From assembly GCA_043798435.1 (NCBI GenBank), contig JAZDOR010000054.1, positions 1 to 18,965 of the forward strand: a stretch of DNA of 18,965 nucleotides, read 5' to 3'. Under the pieces are notes generated by a model. That model saw nothing but the letters and a program-made list of their open reading frames with translations, made no database searches and was not told the DNA's origin. The DNA is from JAGUXG01 sp043798435 (GTDB taxonomy: Bacteria > UBA9089 > UBA9088 > JAGUXG01). Both the position numbers and the translations under genes were made by a program. Below, in pieces: positions 1 to 7,111 of the stretch. Within the stretch, counting starts at the first letter, position 1, and every line of letters begins with the position of its first letter.

Positions 1-2
1 AT

Positions 3-125
3 ACAATTGGTGAAGGATGTCGTCAAGCCAGCTATGAGTTACTTCGATCCTTGGTCTATTGGGTTCAGAAACAATTAACAGTCAATTCTTCTCCGGAGGT
101 GGTGTTTCAGTTGCTACTTACATAA
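3..125 (+). CDS. C-terminal fragment of an unidentified protein, cut by the window edge
   Basis: A reading frame is open from the left edge for 40 codons and stops at TAA 123-125. The peptide is mixed hydrophobic and polar (it includes YELLRSLVYWVQKQL). I do not recognise the family. It lies just upstream of a broken transposase on the same strand, so it may be the tail of another mobile-element protein, but that is a guess from position. No domain or motif can be named, and chance openness of so short a frame is possible. Confidence 0.25.
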   Translation, partial: TIGEGCRQASYELLRSLVYWVQKQLTVNSSPEVVFQLLLT

Positions 126-162
126 ATTTGCAAAAGTTCAGCTTTTAATTAAATTTGCCACA

Positions 163-920
163 ATGGATAAGGAAAGGAGGTTTCCACTAACATTGGAAGA
201 GATTAAAGGCATAAGGTATCAACAGAGCTTTTGGAGGGAAAGATTTCTTTTAGCAAGGGTAAGTGAGGTTTTGGGTTTAAGCTATGTTCACATCAAATGG
301 CTTAAGAAGAGGATGAAAGAGATGGGATTACAAGGTATTATGAGAAAACCAAAGGCATCTGATTCCTTCTGCCAAAGCCAAGGTGATAGCAGGGTTGTAT
401 GAAGACCTGTATTATAAGTATAACCTTAATATCCTTCATTTTAAGGATAAGGAGGAGCATAAAATAAAGCTTTCTTTTGAAAGAATTGGGAATTACACTC
501 ATCACCGCTAATTCACCGAAGGTAATAAGGCAGAATTGAGGTTGCCTTCAAGTTCTTTCAAGACAGGCTCATTAATGGTTAGTATTAAAGATTATGATTC
601 TGCTAACCGGTTCCTTCTTAATAAATTCTTGCCCTGGCGTAATGAGAAATACACCTTTCTTGCTGAAAGTAGCTATATAACCTTGCTTTATGGGATTAAC
701 CTTGATACCATATTTTGTAATAGATTAGAGAGGATTGTTGCTAATAAGAACACCATCTCTGTCAATGGACACATTATCCAGATACTACCGAGATAAAACG
801 AGATTCTCTTTTGCTAAGGCTAAGGTAACTGCATGTATTCTTGAAGATGATCGTGTCCTTACTTTATATAAAGACTCTATCATCCAAAGAGTCTATGCTT
901 TTAAGAGGAAGCAAAAATAG
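163..920 (+). pseudogene. Degenerate ISNCY-like (integrase-type) transposase remnant
   Basis: Three pieces of one protein can be followed. 163-402 encodes an N-terminal helix-turn-helix region (LGLSYVHIKWLKKRMKEMGL) ending in a basic stretch. The frame then shifts, and 380-510 carries a linker (YEDLYYKYNLNILHFKDK). The catalytic DDE core is absent. From about 530 the C-terminal part resumes (RIEVAFKFFQDRLING), meets a stop near 575, continues in the next frame (DYDSANRFLLNKFLPWRNEKY, 576-796) and shifts again near 785 to end at 920 (FAKAKVTACILEDDRVL). The C-terminal order resembles ISNCY-family transposases from memory of the family. With the core deleted and at least three frame breaks it cannot be active. 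No terminal inverted repeats were identified. Confidence 0.7.
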
Positions 921-1088
921 GCAGAAGGAAGAGAGAAAAGAGAAGATTTTAAGTCAAAGAGAGTATGTTGTATATGGTGTATAAATTTAACATTTTTCGT
1001 TATAATTAAATATAACATTTGACTTTATAACAACAGAATAAAGATTTGACCCACTTTCCCTAATCAAGAATAAAGACTTGACTCCTTC
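921..1088. other. AT-rich gap without a gene
   Basis: No open frame with coding character is seen between the transposase relic and the direct repeat at 1089. It holds A/T-rich sequence and two similar short words (AAGATTTGAC near 1042, AAGACTTGAC near 1073). It is part of the low-complexity border around the DUF4160/DUF2442 pair. Confidence 0.4.
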
Positions 1089-1169
1089 CTCCCGGGAAGT
1101 AAAAAAGGAAGTATTTTATCTATAACTGCTTGATATTAAAGAACTTGCGTAAACTGTTTACTGTTTTCT
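1089..1169 (+). repeat. Direct repeat, copy A (left of the DUF4160/DUF2442 pair)
   Basis: About 80 bp starting CCCGGGAAGTAAAAAAGGAA and ending in AAACTGTTTACTGTTTTCT. It matches 1953-2034 with scattered substitutions. The two copies are in the same orientation and flank the cassette-like gene pair. Confidence 0.75.
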
Positions 1170-1268
1170 TCTGTTTTCTTTTATTACTGTTTTCTTTTAC
1201 TGTTTTCTTACTGTTTTCTCCTCCTGTTTTCTCTGTTTTCTAAACTGTTTACTGTTTTCTGTTCTTTT
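1148..1268. repeat. ACTGTTT/CTGTTTTCT low-complexity tract
   Basis: Irregular array of ACTGTTT, CTGTTTTCT and close variants, partly with a 7-nt period (AACTGTT, TACTGTT, TTCTGTT near 1241-1265). It continues out of direct repeat copy A. No gene is visible in it. Confidence 0.7.
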
Positions 1269-1308
1269 CAGCACGATTTGCATTGGGTATTTTCATCACA
1301 TTGTCTTT

Positions 1309-1333
1309 AACTGTGTCCAGCGATTTGTTAGAC
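1309..1333 (-). other. attC-like half-site overlapping the DUF2442 stop codon
   Basis: In the gene direction the DUF2442 stop TAA lies within GTCTAAC (1333-1327), a good match to the RYYYAAC end of integron attC sites, followed by AAATCGCTGGACACAG. Stop codons inside this motif are typical of integron gene cassettes. I could not find a clear partner GTTRRRY with matching inner arms further down, so this site is either degenerate or a chance match supported mainly by the better site at 1843-1902. Confidence 0.4.
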
Positions 1334-1558
1334 AATAGATTCTCGTAAAAACTCTGGCGCAAAATCAGCTCCACTATCCCAAGATAATGTATGCCCACGG
1401 ATTTTAAACTTCTTAAAAAAGGAAATATCTTTCAATGGCTCAAAAATCTCTCCTTCTAATTCAGATGAAAGATCAATATTTCCTTTCGCACCATCATTAA
1501 ATGAGAGCCATACCGTATAATCCCTAATATATTTTGCATCTATTACCCATAGTATCAT
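1328..1558 (-). CDS. DUF2442 domain protein
   Basis: A 76-residue protein beginning MILWVIDAKYIRDYTVWLSF and ending in the family-typical GADFAPEFLRESIV. The first third and the ending match DUF2442. The family is small, soluble and of unproven function, and is very often encoded beside DUF4160, in pairs sometimes annotated as toxin-antitoxin-like. A longer frame reaches ATG 1579, but the start at 1558 is preferred. It puts GGAG seven bases upstream, removes an overlap with the DUF4160 gene (stop at 1563-1565) and gives the usual family N-terminus. The stop codon lies in an attC-like motif. Any toxin-antitoxin role is inference. Confidence 0.85.
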   Translation of the reverse strand: MILWVIDAKYIRDYTVWLSFNDGAKGNIDLSSELEGEIFEPLKDISFFKKFKIRGHTLSWDSGADFAPEFLRESIV

Positions 1559-1562
1559 TTTT

Positions 1563-1820
1563 TTACTCCAATGGTTCAATCTTGTTTAATGGTTTCCTAT
1601 TTATAACAAGTTCCCAATCCTTCATCAATTCATCTTTGTGCAATACATACCAGTCGAGAACTGCATTAAGTGCTCTTCTTGGAAATTTTCCCTGTACAAC
1701 GCCAGATTCAACTTCTACAGTTATTGTATATTCACCATATTCCGCATGAAAATGGGCTGGTGTATGTTCTCGATAGTACATATAGATTACAATACCCAAA
1801 AACCAACTAATTTCTGGCAT
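1563..1820 (-). CDS. DUF4160 domain protein
   Basis: An 85-residue protein with the family signature: MPEISWFLGIVIYMYYREH, then TPAHFHAEYGEYTITVEVESG, then a helical tail with LDWYVLHKDELMKDWE. The conserved histidines of REHTPAHFHAEYG are present. DUF4160 has no proven activity. It is found next to DUF2442 in many bacteria, and here the two genes are 4 nt apart, so they are surely cotranscribed. AAGGA sits upstream of the ATG. The start lies about 23 bp inside an attC-type site at 1843-1902, as expected for the first gene of an integron cassette. No promoter is evident between the attC and the gene, which is usual for cassettes. Confidence 0.88.
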   Translation of the reverse strand: MPEISWFLGIVIYMYYREHTPAHFHAEYGEYTITVEVESGVVQGKFPRRALNAVLDWYVLHKDELMKDWELVINRKPLNKIEPLE

Positions 1821-1842
1821 ATTCTGTTCCTTATTTTTTATT

Positions 1843-1902
1843 GTCTAACTATTGAGCTAAGCTGTGGTGTGAAACGCCGTCAGCTTCAGTGGTTTGTTAG
1901 GC
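1843..1902 (-). other. Probable integron attC recombination site (60 bp)
   Basis: Read on the minus strand, it starts GCCTAAC and ends GTTAGAC, the RYYYAAC and GTTRRRY ends of attC. Inner arms CTGAAGCTG and CAGCTTAG pair with one unpaired G, the kind of extrahelical base that sets strand choice in folded attC sites. Unpaired spacers (AAACCA; CTCAATA) lie between the inner and outer arms, and a loop of about 15 nt closes the hairpin. The length and arrangement fit the attC model. No integrase gene lies in the window. Confidence 0.72.
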
Positions 1903-1952
1903 TTTTAATAGGTAACTGTCCCCTATTTCCCTTCGATTTGACCCCCTTTCTC

Positions 1953-2034
1953 CTCTCCGGGAAGTAAAAAAGAAGGTATTTTATCTGTAACTGCCTGATA
2001 TTAAAGGAGTTGCGTAAACTGTTTACTATTTTCT
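1953..2034 (+). repeat. Direct repeat, copy B (right of the DUF4160/DUF2442 pair)
   Basis: Starts CTCCGGGAAGTAAAAAAGAA and runs to AAACTGTTTACTATTTTCT. It is the same sequence as 1089-1169 with roughly one difference per ten bases. The pair brackets the attC-bounded genes. Confidence 0.75.
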
Positions 2035-2080
2035 CGTTTATTAAAGGAGTTGCGTAAACTGTTTACTATTTTCTCTCTAT
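2001..2080 (+). repeat. 40-bp tandem duplication
   Basis: 2001-2040 and 2041-2080 both begin TTAAAGGAGTTGCGTAAACT; the first 34 bases are identical. This is a local doubling of the end of direct repeat copy B. Confidence 0.85.
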
Positions 2081-2093
2081 TTTCTCTACAAAG

Positions 2094-2215
2094 TAAATCG
2101 CAAAGGACGCAAAGGGAAAAAATTATAACAGAAAATGAAATAGCTAATAAAGCAATTGGTTATTGTAAATTAATTCTTGGCGAACTTTGTGTAACTCTTT
2201 GCGTTCTTTGCGGTA
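2094..2215. repeat. Dispersed palindromic repeat (CGCAAAGGACGCAAAG family)
   Basis: The left arm AATCGCAAAGGACGCAAAG (2096-2114) pairs with the right arm CTTTGCGTTCTTTGCGGT (2197-2214), leaving about 80 nt of A/T-rich loop. Related arms occur at 6949-7023, 11539-11652, 12310-12450 and 15030-15105. It lies downstream of the activase stop and upstream of the DUF4160 pair. It could act as a transcription barrier, but that is not shown. Confidence 0.7.
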
Positions 2216-2283
2216 AAAAATTTTAATTTTCTATTGTCAACTATTTTAGTGGTTTCCATATAAATATTGTCAACCTTCATCTT

Positions 2284-2325
2284 TCAATTTGAAATGATAA
2301 ATGCTAAATTTGCAATTTGCAATGA
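2284..2325. repeat. AT-rich heptamer tract
   Basis: Words of seven bases follow each other (ATTTGAA, ATGATAA, ATGCTAA, ATTTGCA, ATTTGCA). Bases 2286-2325 are the exact reverse complement of 12331-12370. The tract abuts the activase stop codon. Confidence 0.8.
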
Positions 2326-2326
2326 A

Positions 2327-5300
2327 TTATCCCTGCCTCTCCTTCCTCTCCTTTGCCTGATGGGCGAATGTTTCAAGGCGTATCTGGGTGTTTGCCTGGG
2401 ATAGGCCATCATAGGCTATGGTGAGATGGGGAATGTTGCCGTAGTCTTCTGAGACCTTTTTTAAGACTACTTGAGCAATCGTCCCGGGCATGCAGGTGAA
2501 GGGGATGGCGTTGACTAAGCCAGAGACACCCCTTTCTATAAAATCGCAAGCCTTGCCGATGCTCATTATCGCCTCTCCCTCAAAGGTTTTATGGATGTAA
2601 GGCTCAGCCAGGGCCAAAATTTTATCTGTTGATGGTTCATTTATTGTCTCTAAGGAGCCGCAGAAGGGATGGGATAGCTTATGCTCATCCTTAACCTGCA
2701 CCCAGTTTTTTATGGTTGTCTCAAGGAGAGAAGACCAATCTCCAAAAATTTTAGAGTGCATATTTCTCCTGAAATTTCTATAGAGAAACCATTCATTCAC
2801 AGGTGCAGACCAGACCTCCAGTCCCAAAGCCTCCAGCTTCTTGACAATATCCTCATTGCTGAAGCTATGCGACCTGACAAAGAACTCACCCACAAGACCT
2901 ATCACTGGTCTTCTGCCATTACTCCTTTCTATCCTGGAAAAACTCTTAGCCGCCTCTTCCATCAGACGCGAAAGGTTACCCCTATTTTTAATCGCCTCAG
3001 CCACCCTCCGGACATATTGTTGATAAACCCTCTCTGTTTCGCCCTTTTCCACCTCATAAGGTCTTATTCTGCGAAGAGCCTTTTCTAATATATCTATAGC
3101 CACAATTCCTCGCCAGGCAAGACGCTCAAAGTCCTTTCCAACGATACTCATATCAGCAAAGAAATTCTTTGCCTGATTAGGGGCATAGATGGGCACATCA
3201 GTATAGCCAAAATCATCTAAGATGAGCCTCTGGAGCATAGAATACTGTCCAAATCGACAGGGACCAGAAGAGCCACCCATAAAGAAGCAGGAGCTTTCAG
3301 GGTCAAAATCGCCCCTCTTTAACTGCCTGACCATATCACCTGTGGTAATTATGGCTGGATAGCACTCACGACCTGTGGTATGCTTTCTTCCCCAAAATAC
3401 GCTCTCCTCATCTGATGGAGGCATAACCTCAGCCTGGACACCGCAGGCAGAAAAGGCAGAGGCTAAGGCAAAGGCATGGTCAGACATAAAGGGGAGGTAA
3501 ATCTTCTTCCTTTCTCCCTTTTTGATGGATAGGGTTTTAACATGCCTCTCTTTTCCTATCTTATTCTTAGAATGGGCAATGGAATCAAGAAACGCCTCGC
3601 ATCTGGTTATTGCTCCAACATCTGCTGAATGCTCATCAACCTCAATCACTAAGTGTGGCTTTCCTAAACTCTTATGTCTAAAAAAGGTGCAAATAAAGGA
3701 GTCCGGGCCACAACCATAGTTTGTAAGATAGAGGGCAAATAGCCGCCCGTCACGGCTTATAATCTCAGCCGCAGAAAGGATTCTCTGGCCAAGCCTCCAG
3801 TACATATTTGGCCAATCAGAAGAAACATCAACAGAATCTAAGGGTAAAAAGTCCATCGGTATAGCCAGGGTATCCAAATCCCGCAATTTCTTTGGAAGCT
3901 CAAGGTTTAATGCTGGGTCCTGGCCGTTATAGGGTCTTGCAATAATGACGATGGCTCTATCTTCTTCTGATAAGCCAGCCAAAACCTCCTTTCCCCTCTC
4001 TGTTATCGCCCTTCTGAAATCATCTTGAGTCTTTTCTGCGACCCGATACGCCTCTCTTATTTTACTTGCAGTCTTACCGAGAGTCTCTCCAAAGTCAACT
4101 AAGTCTTGCTCTATTTGACTGCTCTTTAGATTGAACCTGACTACGGGGGTCAAGACCTTTGTCTTAGAAAAAGGCAAGAGCGCCTTAGCTGTGTAGGGAA
4201 GAGACTGAACATAAGGGCAGAGGTAGCAGTCTGAAAAGTAGGGGCTCTCTTGTTTTAGATTGATAATGGAGGGTAGAAATAGATAGTCAACCCCCTTTTC
4301 AAGAAGGGATAAGATATGACCATAAGCTAATTTTATTGGGAAGCAGGTGTCAACCCCGGCATTCTCAACCCCTTGGTGAATAAGCTCCTTGTTTGTCCTC
4401 TCAGAGAAGACCACACGGAAACCAAGCTCAGAAAAGAATGCCTTATAGAAGGGATATAATTCATAGAAGATAACTGCCCTGGGGATGCCAATGGTAGGGA
4501 CATCTGGGGTTCGGGGTTCGGGGATCGGGGATCGGGGTTTGGTGATCGGTGATCGGTAATCGGAGTTCTGAATTCTGAATTCTGGATTCTGTATTCTGTA
4601 TTCTGTATTCTGGATTCTGTATTCTGGATTCTGGATTCTGTATTCTGTATCTTGATAGATGTTTTCCAAAAGCTCCTCCCTTTCTGCGAATAGGTCAGGG
4701 AGATTGGAGGCTTTCTTTTTCTTTTTTACCTCAAACCTCTCGCATCTTGCCCCATAGAATAATGGTTCATCATCCTCTAAACCAACCTTCTTTATCTCAC
4801 AGTGGTTTGGACAGCCTTTACATTCAAAGGAGGATAGGGTGTATTTTCGGCTCCGTAGGTCAAACCCTTCGAACCTGCTCTTTCTATGAGAATTCTCGTA
4901 TATGTTTATGTCCTTTTGGAGTGCATCGTCCGTGACGATGCGTGCTTTTTGTGTTTTTTGGAGTGCATCGTCCGTGACGATGCGTGCTTTTTGTGTTTTT
5001 TGGAGTGCATCGTCCGTGACGATGCGTGCATTGACATGGTCAATGCACTCCATATAATTCTCCTGGGCAATGAGAGCTACACCAATAGCACCGGTAACAT
5101 CGTGGTTTTCCGGAACTGTAATTTTTTTACCCACAACAGCCTCAAATGCCGCTACAACAGCCTTATTATTTGCCACGCCGCCCTGAAAGAAGATATTCTT
5201 TCCTATCCTCTTATCCTGCACAACCTTATTCAGATAGTTGTGGACAATGGAATAGGCAAGACCTGCCACCAAATCCCTTCTCTCTGCCCCTAATTGCTGG

Positions 5301-6775
5301 TGGTGGACAATATCAGATTCAATAAAGACTGTGCACCGCTCTCCCAGCGGAATAGGCGTCCTGGATGAAAACGCCTCTTTGGCAAACTCTTCTTTTATGG
5401 AGATGTTGAGCCTCTCTGCCTGCTCCTCCAAGAATGAGCCTGTCCCTGCGGCACAGACCTTGTTCATCTCAAAGTCTATGATAGCCTTATTATCAATGCT
5501 GATGAACTTTGAATCCTGACCACCTATCTCAAAAATGGTGTCAACCCCTGGGTCTATCTCCCAGGCCGCCCTTGCCTGAGCAGTTATCTCATTTTTAACT
5601 ACATCAGAACCTATAAAGTCTCCGCTCATATACCTGCCTGAGCCTGTTGTTCCACAACCGACAACCTCAACATCTCCCAGCTCTTCGCCTATCTCATAAA
5701 GTCCTTTAACTACAGCCTCAATTGGACGACCAGCTGTCATCAGATACCTTCTGGCTACCACATTCTTCTCTTCATCAATGGCTATAACATTTGTGGAGAT
5801 AGAGCCAATGTCTATGCCCACCCAGACCTTTTGTTTAAGGGATTCTGGATTCTGGATTCTGGATTCTGGATTCTGCTTAAGAGGATAAGTCTTATGCTTG
5901 TTGGTTTCATCTACAGAAGATACCATCAGAGGCTCAGGGTGCTTTATCATCTCCTTCTCCATTACAAAGCTGAAAAGCCTACTTATGTCAGCCTTGTCTT
6001 TTGCCAAAAGTGCCGCACCTATAGCACCCATTGTGCTGGCGTGTTCTGAAATGATAAAGTTTTCAGAAAGTGCCAAAACCTCTTTGAATGCCCTGATCAT
6101 CCCTTTATTCTGGGCAACACCGCCACAAAAGGAGACAGGTGAGAGAATGGCCTTTCCCTTTCCAATAGAAGACTTAAAATTTCTGGCAAAGGCAAAGCAA
6201 AGCCCGGCAATAATATCAGAAACGGTTGAGCCCTCTTGTTGACTGTGAATCATATCGGTCTTGGCAAAGACACTACAACGACCAGCAATCCTCGGTGGAT
6301 GGTCACATTTTAAGGAAGCTTCAGAAAACTCTTCAATGGATAGACCCATCCTGCTTGCCTGCTGGTCCAAAAATGAGCCAGCCCCTGCGGCACAGATAGT
6401 ATTCATAGAGAAATCGGAGATAAAGCACCTCTGGCCATCATAAGAAAGGCTTATAAGCTTTGAATCCTCTCCACCTATCTCAATAATGGTAGCTGTCCCA
6501 GGAAGCAGATGCTCTGTCGCTTTAACTTGTGCGATAACCTCGTTTATGAAAGGAATTCCTAAAAATTTGGCAATAACCTTGCCGCCTGTTCCTGTAATGC
6601 CCAACGCTTCAATCTCATTAGTGTTGACACTCTGAAAAAGCTCCTTTATCTTCAAAGTAAGGACAGAAATAGGCTCACCCTTATGACGGGTATAGGAATC
6701 AGACAGGATATTCCCTTCTGCATCCAAAATAGCAGTTTTGACACTAATCGCCCCAATGTCTATACCAAGTTTCAT
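2327..6775 (-). CDS. Double-headed 2-hydroxyacyl-CoA dehydratase activase (BadF/BcrA ATPase, DUF2229)
   Basis: A 1482-residue cytoplasmic protein. Two ASKHA ATPase domains lie at about 1-260 and 316-575. Each carries the cysteines that hold the shared 4Fe-4S cluster in HgdC-type activases (C128 in CAAGAGSF and C167 in GRCSVFA; C441 in CAAGTGSF and C481 in ERCTVFIES). A cysteine cluster (ECKGCPNHC, 651-659) follows. From about 760 come DUF2229 (GIPRAVIFYELYPFYKAFF; DTCFPIKLAYGH) and a related C-terminal module (GRECYPAIITTGD; MGGSSGPCRFGQY). The family uses ATP to push an electron into radical dehydratases or related reductases. No dehydratase subunits or electron carrier are adjacent, so the partner is unknown. 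ATG 6775 has AAGGAGA seven bases upstream. Repeat-derived inserts occur at residues 301-312, 583-621 and 711-757, all between domains and in frame. Confidence 0.92.
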   Translation of the reverse strand: MKLGIDIGAISVKTAILDAEGNILSDSYTRHKGEPISVLTLKIKELFQSVNTNEIEALGITGTGGKVIAKFLGIPFINEVIAQVKATEHLLPGTATIIEIGGEDSKLISLSYDGQRCFISDFSMNTICAAGAGSFLDQQASRMGLSIEEFSEASLKCDHPPRIAGRCSVFAKTDMIHSQQEGSTVSDIIAGLCFAFARNFKSSIGKGKAILSPVSFCGGVAQNKGMIRAFKEVLALSENFIISEHASTMGAIGAALLAKDKADISRLFSFVMEKEMIKHPEPLMVSSVDETNKHKTYPLKQNPESRIQNPESLKQKVWVGIDIGSISTNVIAIDEEKNVVARRYLMTAGRPIEAVVKGLYEIGEELGDVEVVGCGTTGSGRYMSGDFIGSDVVKNEITAQARAAWEIDPGVDTIFEIGGQDSKFISIDNKAIIDFEMNKVCAAGTGSFLEEQAERLNISIKEEFAKEAFSSRTPIPLGERCTVFIESDIVHHQQLGAERRDLVAGLAYSIVHNYLNKVVQDKRIGKNIFFQGGVANNKAVVAAFEAVVGKKITVPENHDVTGAIGVALIAQENYMECIDHVNARIVTDDALQKTQKARIVTDDALQKTQKARIVTDDALQKDINIYENSHRKSRFEGFDLRSRKYTLSSFECKGCPNHCEIKKVGLEDDEPLFYGARCERFEVKKKKKASNLPDLFAEREELLENIYQDTEYRIQNPEYRIQNTEYRIQNPEFRIQNSDYRSPITKPRSPIPEPRTPDVPTIGIPRAVIFYELYPFYKAFFSELGFRVVFSERTNKELIHQGVENAGVDTCFPIKLAYGHILSLLEKGVDYLFLPSIINLKQESPYFSDCYLCPYVQSLPYTAKALLPFSKTKVLTPVVRFNLKSSQIEQDLVDFGETLGKTASKIREAYRVAEKTQDDFRRAITERGKEVLAGLSEEDRAIVIIARPYNGQDPALNLELPKKLRDLDTLAIPMDFLPLDSVDVSSDWPNMYWRLGQRILSAAEIISRDGRLFALYLTNYGCGPDSFICTFFRHKSLGKPHLVIEVDEHSADVGAITRCEAFLDSIAHSKNKIGKERHVKTLSIKKGERKKIYLPFMSDHAFALASAFSACGVQAEVMPPSDEESVFWGRKHTTGRECYPAIITTGDMVRQLKRGDFDPESSCFFMGGSSGPCRFGQYSMLQRLILDDFGYTDVPIYAPNQAKNFFADMSIVGKDFERLAWRGIVAIDILEKALRRIRPYEVEKGETERVYQQYVRRVAEAIKNRGNLSRLMEEAAKSFSRIERSNGRRPVIGLVGEFFVRSHSFSNEDIVKKLEALGLEVWSAPVNEWFLYRNFRRNMHSKIFGDWSSLLETTIKNWVQVKDEHKLSHPFCGSLETINEPSTDKILALAEPYIHKTFEGEAIMSIGKACDFIERGVSGLVNAIPFTCMPGTIAQVVLKKVSEDYGNIPHLTIAYDGLSQANTQIRLETFAHQAKERKERQG
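4506..4652. repeat. Uninterrupted tract of 21 heptamers inside the activase gene
   Basis: The plus strand divides into 21 consecutive 7-mers with no phase slip. It begins GGGGTTC, GGGGTTC, GGGGATC, passes through GGTGATC and GGTAATC, and ends in TGAATTC, TGGATTC and TGTATTC words. The length is 147 nt, exactly 49 codons. In the gene it encodes a seven-residue repeat (EYRIQNP and variants, then SPIT/PRSP words) joining the cysteine-cluster region to DUF2229. Confidence 0.93.
4918..5051. repeat. In-frame palindromic repeat, three units of 42 bp
   Basis: Units start with GGAGTGCATCG at 4918, 4960 and 5002. Each holds a hairpin, GCATCGTC-CGT-GACGATGC. The last unit continues into a second hairpin (TGCATTGAC-ATG-GTCAATGCA, 5027-5047), and its ends GGAGTGCAT/ATGCACTCC (5002-5010, 5043-5051) are inverted repeats of each other, so it looks like the complete element. 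In the gene the unit encodes ARIVTDDALQKTQK, repeated three times after the second ATPase domain. Confidence 0.9.
5841..5876. repeat. GATTCTG heptamer tract (5 units) inside the activase gene
   Basis: Five perfect GATTCTG units plus one base (36 nt) encode residues 301-312, QNPESRIQNPES. The site is exactly the linker between the first and second ATPase domains. The same words occur at 4566-4652 in the same gene. Confidence 0.92.
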
Positions 6776-6789
6776 ATTTTCTCTCCTTC

Positions 6790-6815
6790 AATTCGCAATC
6801 CGCGATTCGCAATTC
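6790..6815. repeat. ATTCGCA/ATCCGCG heptamer tract upstream of the activase
   Basis: Words ATTCGCA, ATCCGCG, ATTCGCA, ATTC follow in phase directly upstream of the activase ribosome binding site (6783-6789). The same words make up the hybrid kinase linker at 16489-17073. Confidence 0.8.
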
Positions 6816-7111
6816 TTTTGATGTCTATACCAATTTCGTATTTACTCAAAATCTTGGGGAATTAGACACTGATTTGCACAGATGAACACTGATAATTTTG
6901 TAACTATTTACTCAAGTGAAGTAGAAGACAATTGTTCACCTTTAGGGCACCGCTGAGGACGCAGAGAATTTACAAAATTTTTAAGTTTTTATTTCTCTGT
7001 GCTCTCTGCGAGCTCTGCGGTTAATCTCTTCTTCGGATAGTTAAAGTGTTACATAATTTTTAATTTTTATCAGTGAAAATCAGTGTTAATCAGTGTCAAA
7101 AAAATTAAATT
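6816..7111. other. Intergenic region with repeats, no gene
   Basis: 6820-6842 is a near copy (about 20 of 22 positions, one gap) of the first codons of the activase gene (6758-6780). 6862-6895 and 7065-7110 carry ACACTGAT/ATCAGTGT words of the family seen at 7939-8020. 6949-7023 is a palindromic repeat with left arm CACCGCTGAGGACGCAGAGA and right arm CTCTCTGCGAGCTCTGCGGT. I see no coding frame and no convincing promoter. Confidence 0.6.

Noticed and set aside
4918..5051. Possible CRISPR array from three evenly spaced units
   Set aside because: The units are near identical over their whole 42 bp with no variable spacers, and they are translated in frame within the activase gene.
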